64,000 nucleotides of DNA. It comes from Timema cristinae. Taxonomy: Eukaryota > Arthropoda > Insecta > Phasmatodea > Timematidae. Below, in pieces: positions 56,943 through 64,000 of this stretch. The DNA lies in the NCBI GenBank assembly GCA_039000515.1, contig JBCFYV010011135.1:18282401-18346400 (forward strand), written 5' to 3'. Numbering within the stretch: the stretch's first letter is position 1; each line of letters begins with the position of its first letter. The translations under genes were made by a program, and so were the position numbers. The notes beneath the pieces were generated by a model that searched no databases, was not told the origin of the DNA, and saw nothing but the letters and a program-made list of their open reading frames with translations.

Positions 56943-57123
56943 ACGGAGCGTGAAATAGAGGAGGCGCGTCAGAGGTACGAGGCAAAGAAGGATGTGGTCG
57001 GGACCCTCAAGGAGCAACTGATGGGCAGACAGATGCAAGAGGAAGAGTGGAAGAAGATTCAGATGGAGGAAGAGAAAGAGGCCGAAAGGATCAAGGAAGA
57101 AGTGAGGCTGGAGGAAATTAGAC
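56943..57123 (+). CDS. CFAP53: CFAP53 exon 5
   Basis: Acceptor 'tgcgctag|acg' and donor 'agac|gtaagt' bound the exon. It reads TEREIEEARQRYEAKKDVVG, TLKEQLMGRQMQEEEWKKIQ and MEEEKEAERIKEEVRLEEIR, a continuous coiled coil. It matches the family's 'N..L...I..IKAQRQA..LLKEEEARL' region in length and pattern. Entry is phase 0, as exon 4 requires, and exit is phase 1. The five exons give about 285 codons, a little over half of the ~510 residues usual for vertebrate CFAP53. No further exon was found before 64000, so the next intron is at least 6.9 kb. Confidence 0.85.
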
Positions 57124-57265
57124 GTAAGTACTCGGGGACTGTGAAGATTCTGTTTTGTCTTGTTATTAAACCAGAAGGTGGAGAGGTGCTTTCAGGAGGG
57201 ATTCAGACTGAATTTACAACAGCGGTACAGTCACGATATACTTAGTTAACAGTAACTACAATAGC

Positions 57266-57486
57266 CCCATGGCTTCTTTGGTGCTGACTAACAGCTCACA
57301 GCTGACAATTGACAGCTTTAAAAAGTTACCAGACCAAATTACGTATCCCTACGCCGAACCAGATGATCTGCAAAAACATGTGTTTAGCATCTGTCACTTC
57401 TGACAATCAAAATTTAGGTAAATACAAAAATTTTCACGGTCAGAAGTAAGCTGTGAGCTGTCAGTCAGCACCAAAGAAGCCATGGG
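57266..57486. mobile_element. 221-bp MITE with ~40-bp inverted ends
   Basis: 'cccatggcttctttggtgct' (continuing 'gactaacagctcacagct') is mirrored at the right end with about two mismatches. It lies 142 bp after the CFAP53 exon 5 donor. No target duplication is obvious. No ORF. Confidence 0.8.
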
Positions 57487-58733
57487 TTACTTTATAAGAT
57501 ACACTAGTCTTTAAATTGTTTTGAATGTTACTGTTTACATTAACGTTGACTCATTGATCTCGATACAGTCACGGCACAACCTAGCTCTCACCACGATACT
57601 CCAAGATAATATTTTACGGTACCGTCATCGTAGCTGTATCGTCTCTTTATCGCGAATGGAACGCTATTGGGATCTAGAAAGATATTCTACACACATTCTT
57701 TGCAACGGTTCTACCCTTTGTCAACACTTGACTGTCTTTAAAATGGCCAAAAGAAAAGTAGAATCCTCTGACTGCAATTTTCTTTTTTTATGCTGGTGTT
57801 TTTTGTTCCCTATTCATACTAATCGCTTCGTCCTCATAATCCAAAATAGTTGATCTAAAAAGTTATCATTATATGTAAAAAATTGTAAGTCCTTGATTCT
57901 ATATTCAGCACATTTTACAAGGAGTGAACACGACCCCAACTGAAAGCCATCGAGAAAATTATACCATCCCTGTATCGAGTGTGTATCTTTGCAGTATCGC
58001 TGATGTAAATAACATTGATCACGGCCGTATCGTAGTAATACCGTCATCGTATCTTTATACCCGTATCACACGACAATATCTCGTACTTGAAATCCAGTGT
58101 GGTAGCTAGCACGTCATCATCTAGCGTCGTGTGAATCAGAAAAAGTATACTGGTTCTGCTTCTTGGTACTGGCTACCATACTGGTTGTGAGGATAGAACA
58201 GGCGCTATTTTCGTACTACTTTAGACACTAGTCTGTGTAAGTCGACCAATCAATGCACGCTAAGACTTGTTTGAAAAATTGTAGAAATGGCGCCAACATG
58301 GTCATCGGAAGTGATTTTATTTTGGCAGAAATTATTCTAAGCACCCTTGTTTATATAACACCAAGTTGCCACAATATGACAATATATTTAATATATATTT
58401 AATTAAAAACATGTCATCTAAAAACGACAAACTGTGTTCCGGAACCAATTTCCTTTCATCAAAAGATTTAATAATATTGTTCTTAGCTTACATTCCATTC
58501 CGTTCCACCTTAAGGACGTTGTCTACCTTTAACGAAGCTGACAGTCAATTTAGTATTTCCCATTTTTATGTATTTGTTTGAATTGGCGAGTTTTTTAACG
58601 ATAAAGTATTAATGCAGAAAACCATACAAAATTAACTAATTCTAAAAATAATCTAGTTTTGTTTCAATTCTTTTTAAAGTGGATTTCAGTTGAGGTAATT
58701 TTTTTTCTAAGCGTCTACAGCTCAGGTTATTGG

Positions 58734-58734
<1 letters not shown>
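57487..58734. other. Intronic stretch rich in 'cgtatc'/'gatacg'-type motifs
   Basis: Between 57560 and 58140 there are many copies of 'gtatcg', 'ccgtatc', 'accgtcatcgta' and 'cacgac' in both orientations. This hints at an old element with sub-terminal repeats, but no ends were defined. No coding exon recognised. Confidence 0.35.
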
Positions 58735-58786
<52 letters not shown>

Positions 58787-59051
58787 GCACCGCGTCTTAC
58801 TACCCGTTCGGGTTATACGCACTTACGCTAATGTGTAGTGGTAGGGTGATTGTGAGATGAAATGAAGGACCTACAGTTTAACGTGGAATCCGAACCACGG
58901 TGGAGGCCTGGCATTCCCCACATTCACAAGATGTCTTGTCAGAGGTGAAGGAAGGGTTTGGTAATCAGATAAATCTTTGCTGGGACCGAGGATTGAACCC
59001 CGGCCACCAGCATAGAAGTCTGACACCTTACCCCTAGACCACCAGGTCACC
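58735..59051 (-). repeat. SINE-A, full length, long (TTA)n tail
   Basis: Full reverse copy. 'ttggattta' lies on both sides (near 58731 and 59057), a likely target duplication. Confidence 0.93.
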
Positions 59052-59309
59052 TACTGTTGGATTTAATTCACTAAAATGGCCGTTAGGAAATGCAATACAA
59101 ACTTTACGGGAGCAAATAATATAGTGAGTGTTTAATACTCGTACGAGGGATAGGGAAAGTTTCATCAGCACATTAAAAAGATGCCTCACAGGGTAAACTA
59201 TTCATTTTATTTCCACTCCCTTCTATTTTGTGCATGGGTGTTTAAGTATGATAGTACTTAGAGTTAAGATGAAAAATAACTTCGAATTAAACAAGTAGGG
59301 GACGTCAGA

Positions 59310-59540
59310 TATCCCTAAAGCTATGGGTCGTGGGACCGAAATAGTATGGCGTTTCTATTCTGGGGGCGCCGGAGTCCCGACCGCCACAGATCCATAAAGC
59401 CCAGTTCTATGACGTCACACCATGACGTCACCCACCCCGAGATTCGCTCAACCTAGTAGGACGTGTTGGTTGTGTGGTAGCGGGTGCTATCTCCCTCGCG
59501 TGTCAGGGGTGATTAGGGCATTGTAGCGGCTGCGAATACT
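59310..59540. promoter_or_regulatory. GC-rich island with two CRE palindromes
   Basis: TGACGTCA occurs at 59410-59417 and 59423-59430, 13 bp apart, in a 230-bp GC-rich island ('gggggcgccggagtcccg') surrounded by AT-rich DNA. CREB/ATF-family proteins bind this palindrome. No exon could be attached, so promoter or enhancer function is only inferred. Confidence 0.35.
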
Positions 59541-59829
59541 TAAAATAAATTGGTTCTCTCGCTGATTTCAATAATGAGTTCTTACAATACCGTTTTCTGG
59601 TGTGGTTGTGACACTCAAAACTATTTGATGGCGGGCTTGAATCTAGATTTCCTGAAAACTTTTCATAGAAAGTTTATGAGATACTCTAATTTTATATCAC
59701 TACGTTTAAGGGTATGAGAAGTTTCAAATATATTTTTACTTTGAAAACAAATAATTCTGTCTCCAACATTATTACTACTAATCCTCACAAATAAAAATAT
59801 TGACAGCTAAAATACTCTAATTATATCCA

Positions 59830-60032
59830 AATATTCACTAATCATGCTAATGGGTTATGGATTAGGAATGTTGAATTTAGATTTACGTGGGTGGAAATTG
59901 GAAAACCATTTAGTAAAAGTCACCCTCAATACACCCTACTGGGATTCGAAACCCAACCTCCCTGTCAACAGCAGTCTAGTATATGGCAAAAGTGACGCCT
60001 AAGACCATCCGGCCACCAAAGCAGATATTGTA
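59830..60032 (-). repeat. SINE-C copy
   Basis: Reverse body and box B region ('ctgggattcgaaacccaacc') and head ('gaccatccggccaccaaagc'). Confidence 0.75.
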
Positions 60033-60690
60033 TTGAATTGAATTCATTAGGCCAGTGGACAATTGTAAAGTAAGATATTTACTTAATGTCTTTAGTTTAT
60101 ACATTTTAATACATTAGCACAATATAGTATTTCGAAAGCATATGACAGTTAACAAATATATTTTGATTTAAATATGATATTGAGAATATTTCTTATATTT
60201 GATTCGGGTTAGCTTGGAATTAAAAAGCACAACTTGAAACAACTTGAAAGTTGTTCAACAATGAGAATTAAGGCTTTTTTGAGTCTATAAAATCTTGGCA
60301 GGGATTTTAACATATGTGTTGGGTAGGGGGTTTATCTTGTAAAAGATAGCAAGTAGCAATGTCTTAGCCCTTTTAAACAACACCGATAAGATAAAGAAGC
60401 CGGTGTCCGCTTTACCTGGTTGTGTCATTAGTTGGGATTATCTGACCCTCCGCCTCAGCCGGGTATATTATGTTCTGCTTGTCTGTGTGAGTTTCAGAAT
60501 CAGTACAGTCAAAACAAACTGTTTCATGAAAATATACATTTAAAATTTATAATTATATGATAAATTCAGATATATCAATAAGATTAATAAGTTAACGCTT
60601 AACAAAAATATATTAGTTATTAGTAACGATATTGTGTACCACAAAATTTGAAACAATAAATTATGGGTATATATATATATATATATATAT
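60033..60690. other. AT-rich stretch ending in (TA)n
   Basis: Nothing recognised apart from the (TA)n microsatellite at 60667-60690. Confidence 0.55.
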
Positions 60691-61048
60691 AGTTTTGAAG
60701 TAACTTTATAAGTATACTCCTGACAATACTGTTTTAGAAGTCACATTTGAATATAGTTAAGTTCATTCGAGATTAAAATTTTACTATACAATTTTAACAA
60801 GTGTATATTGATTTAATAGTTTCACAGCATTACAGTTTTCAAGTAACTTATTTTAGGCTAAAGTAATTCAATGCATGGGCCTAAAATAAGTTACTTGAAA
60901 ACTGTAATGCTGTGAAACTATTAAATAAATATACACTTGCTAAAATTGTATATTAAAATTTTAATCTCGAATGAACTTATCTATATTCAAATGTGACTTC
61001 TAGAACAGTATTGTGTGAGGAGTATACTTATAAAGTTACTTCAAAACT
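60691..61048. repeat. Long inverted repeat: 168-bp arms, 22-bp loop
   Basis: The left arm (60691-60857) starts 'agttttgaagtaactttata' and ends 'acttattttagg'. The right arm (60880-61048) is its reverse complement with a few mismatches and 1-3 base gaps. The loop is 60858-60879. No ORF. It could be a foldback MITE or, if transcribed, a source of a long hairpin RNA. Confidence 0.92.
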
Positions 61049-61597
61049 AGACCAGCTACTTTAAAATTTCGTAATCACTAAAATATAAATCCACAAAGTT
61101 TCCAATGTTTAATTTGTATTATTTAATATTTATTAATTAAAAATAAATAGAAATACTTTCATTGCAGTTACACCACAAAAGAAATTCCACGCATATTGGG
61201 CTCACTTAGGTAGCCTTTTCAAATTGCTAAGCCGAAGGCTCAAAAAATAAAAATTAAATATTGATAGTATGTTATATCGAAAGTAAGCTAATTTTTGAAT
61301 TTATTGTCATGTTTTATGGTCTAGAGAATTTATGGAAAGGAAAGTGTAAAGTTGTTAATAATAAATAGAAAAAAACAAAACAAATTCTACGACATTATTG
61401 TAATGAAAGTAAAAAAATTGCTGACCCAAATACAAATCTTGATTTATTAACAAAGAAAATTAACAACTTGCGAAGCACTTTTTATAAGAAATAAATAAAA
61501 TAGTACAACAATTTCAATCTCTTCCATTCTAATTCAACAACAATCATTTGTTTGATCAAAGAATCGATGTTATCACTCACTATCTTTACATACACTA
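61049..61597. other. AT-rich stretch without recognised features
   Basis: No repeat family or exon recognised. Confidence 0.55.
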
Positions 61598-61872
61598 CTG
61601 TTTCCAGCCTGTGGTCTGGGTCAGTTTTTTATTCAAGCCATATATTTTCCACTACTGGCTTGCCAGGCCTGTCCTAACTTCATATGCCTTATAATCTATT
61701 TTAAGACTAGGACAGGCACAACATTCTTTACTCAGTCATTAATTTATCAATGTGAAAGTGTAAGCCCATATTTTCATCGATAATATATTTTCATCCATGC
61801 CGGGAATTGATCTCGGAAACATTAGCTCAGTAGGAAGACACTCTAATGACTAAGCTAAGGTGTCAGACAGTA
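61598..61872 (-). repeat. SINE-G with tRNA-like head
   Basis: The body (61598-61796) matches 1690-1885. On the minus strand the head 'taagcttagccttagtcatt'-like region and box B 'gatcaattcccgg' lie at 61797-61872. Confidence 0.65.
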
Positions 61873-62079
61873 TCACTATCAAAGTGGTATATTACATTTA
61901 ATTTTCAGTTGCACTAGTTAATATTATTGTCGATAAAACATCTAGTAGAACTAAACAGCCACATCTTTTTCGATCAAGTGTTTGAGTTTCCGATCAACAT
62001 GTTGATGAAAAACATAGCTTATAAATTTTAATAATGTAACTGAATTTGTTTTTCCAACTTTTAATTGGACATTTAATAT

Positions 62080-63110
62080 TTACTTCCTTTGGTGGCCGCA
62101 TGGTCTATAGCAGAGATCCCCAACTCTTTTGTAACTTAGGGCGCATTCAAAACTAACGGTAGTGAGGCGGACACAAATCACTTTTTCAAAATAAATTTAT
62201 AGCCGAACATAATTCATAATGTAAATAACACACACACACAAACACACACACACAAACACAGATTGCTAAAAATAAATCGTGAGTTTAAAATTTAAAAAAA
62301 TATTTTTTAAATTTGCTTTTAAAATAACGCAAATGGTACTCACGCAAAGTTAGTCTAAAACCAGTATAAACAATTGAAACAATTTTTACCAAACCAAAAG
62401 TCGATGTCAATAAATTTAAAAAATGCTTTATTAACAGGTTTTAACCAGACCACAAAATAAATACAAAAGGGACTATTTAACTACTCACCACCATTTTGGT
62501 GCTTGGGTAGATTTTAAAAATATATATTTATTCTGTGTTTATTCACGCAACAAAGCTAGCTAGACCAATACCAATGTATTTACAAAGGAAATAAAAGTAT
62601 TAGCGTGGTATTAGTGATTAGAATGATAGTTCTAAGTAATAAAATACACTTTGTAAATGAGCCGGCAAAGAAAGAGGAATGAGAGGGAGGGATTGGAAAG
62701 ATGGGGGGGGGGGGGGCTTTCAGCCACCAACTTCTTGAGAACAGCATACCTGGAGATAAGCACAAACTTTATTTTTGTCGGAGAAGTGACAGATTAGAAC
62801 TATTAGTCAAGAACCTTTCAGCTGTGATCAAAAAGTGGTGGGCAGACGTAAAAGATTCGGGATAGGGTTGGTGACCCCTGGTCTAAATTGTCACACTTGC
62901 AATAGATAAACTGAAGATGACGAGGAGATTGGGATTTAAGTTCCTGTCGGGTGTATTGAAGATGTATTTTTCTACAGGGTTTTCCATTCTTCTTCTATGC
63001 AAATGTGGGTACACTTTTTCTAAATTCAATCTTCCTAATTCCTAACACAATAGTGTGATTAGTACATTATTGTAGAGTCCAAGCGAGTGTTAAGACTTTG
63101 TGCTGAAAAA
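62080..63110 (+). repeat. SINE-C split by a hAT-like element
   Basis: The head 'cttcctttggtggccgcatg' + 'gtcta' ends at 62110. The rest resumes at 62881 ('gtctaaattgtcacacttgc', then 'ttgaagatg', 'tctatgcaaatgtgggta') and ends near 'gtgttaagactttgtgct'. Confidence 0.72.
62111..62880. mobile_element. hAT-like non-autonomous element inserted in SINE-C
   Basis: Left end 'cagagatccccaactc' and right end, on the minus strand, 'caggggtcaccaaccc' are hAT-type terminal repeats. Flanks are 'gtctatag' (62103-62110) and 'gtctaaat' (62881-62888), an 8-bp duplication with two changes. It contains a (CA)n tract near 62230 and a G-run near 62705; no transposase. Confidence 0.78.
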
Positions 63111-64000
63111 AAAATTATAATTCTTATTTAGTTTCTGTTAAATATTTTCATTCTTATATTTAAAGTATCAAAAAATAAACTTAATTGAATTAAGTTTAAA
63201 AAAAATTACATTTTTTCACGTTATAAAATTTTTAATTAATAATCAATATAATAAAATATTTAATTCTATAATATAGCTATTTTGTATAATACATAAGTCA
63301 TCCTTTTATTACCAACTATAATTGGACCCAAGCAAACAAAAAAAGCTACATTAATATCTTAGGATATTTTAAAATAAAATATAAATTCAACACGTTTTAC
63401 AGAGTTGCCATGTTTGTTATAATTACTTATCAGTTGATCGTAGATATTGATCATCACTTAAGTTTGTTGCAATCCAAACTTTTCCTGATCTATGACTAAG
63501 CTGATTGAAGGCTCAATATAATATTTAGTGCAAATGGCCTTGAATGATCCAACTTTAAATTAAGTATTAAATGCTGGTTGAAGATCAACTTATTTATGAT
63601 CTGTGATCAATGTACTAATAATTATTTTTCTCGGAACCAAGCTTAAATAATTCCCTTTATCTCTTTTTAATTAATTAAATATAAAGTATTTTAAGTCTTT
63701 AAAATTATAGGTCTGGAGATTATGATGAGACTTTACGTTTAATATGTCCCCAAGATATAAATGGTACGGAACACCGCATGGAATTTCTCACTCCATTGTC
63801 TAAAAACGGAGTTTTTTTTACTCAAAACTCGTAATATATGTGAAACAAAATATTATATACTAGCAAACCCGAGCAAATATTGCGTTATACTTACGTTAAG
63901 AATTTTTTGACTCCCAGATTAAAATTTTATGATTTTATTTTTATAGAATTAAGTTCCTCACTAGTATATTTGAAAGAAGAAAAAAATATCGATATTGGGT
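63111..64000. other. AT-rich stretch to the window end
   Basis: No exon, RNA gene or known repeat recognised. CFAP53 would continue beyond this edge. Confidence 0.55.

Noticed and set aside
59640..64000. Remaining CFAP53 exons (C-terminal half)
   Set aside because: Searched for charged coiled-coil exons with acceptor and donor in phase 1 after 57123. None was found, so they are presumed to lie outside the window.

Overview
The window looks like intergenic and intronic DNA from an animal nuclear genome, most likely an arthropod and probably an insect. It is AT-rich, has GT-AG introns many kilobases long, is crowded with tRNA-derived SINEs, MITEs and minisatellites, and has very few exons. No bacterial operon, rRNA gene, intact tRNA gene or CRISPR array was seen. 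The species cannot be fixed from this sequence alone.

Two host genes are visible. On the minus strand at the left edge (1205 to 272) is the first coding exon of a ZIP1/2/3-type (SLC39A) zinc transporter. It carries clear TM1-TM5 motifs, but the reading frame has to change several times. On the plus strand, five small exons (26454-26555, 42870-43102, 46120-46296, 50545-50707, 56943-57123) build the N-terminal half of a coiled-coil ciliary protein that I recognise as CFAP53 (CCDC11). Splice phases agree at every junction. The other half should lie to the right of the window. CFAP53 introns therefore hold most of the window.

The rest is mobile DNA in layers. The youngest layer is two SINE families with different tRNA-like heads (SINE-A, glutamate-tRNA-like; SINE-B, isoleucine/valine-tRNA-like) that share one 3' tail with a CCCG/CGGG hairpin and a (TAA)n end. 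At least 20 SINE-A and 9 SINE-B copies are present, many with readable target-site duplications. Two SINE-A insertions consist of the tail alone. Older SINE families (C to G) lie beneath. CFAP53 intron 1 contains a 3.8 kb Harbinger DNA transposon (27336-31160) with terminal inverted repeats, a decayed DDE transposase on one strand and a MADF-BESS accessory gene on the other. Exons of the two genes sit inside each other's introns. The Harbinger itself carries a later RTE-like fragment and a SINE.

Other elements include TA-flanked foldback elements, hAT-like and Mutator-like MITEs with 8- and 9-bp target duplications, a pogo-like element, Helitron-like repeats, a 168-bp-arm hairpin at 60.7-61.05 kb, and several minisatellites. 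One minisatellite (12.9-13.9 kb) shows a 74-bp unit giving rise to a 30-bp unit arranged in 60-bp dimers. Single-base length differences in short runs are common among repeats and in the ZIP exon, so uncorrected long-read errors may add to true decay. I found no clearly undescribed protein system. The most unusual structures are the interlocked Harbinger genes, the tail-only SINE insertions, the long hairpin and an X-box-like ciliary motif beside CFAP53 exon 2.
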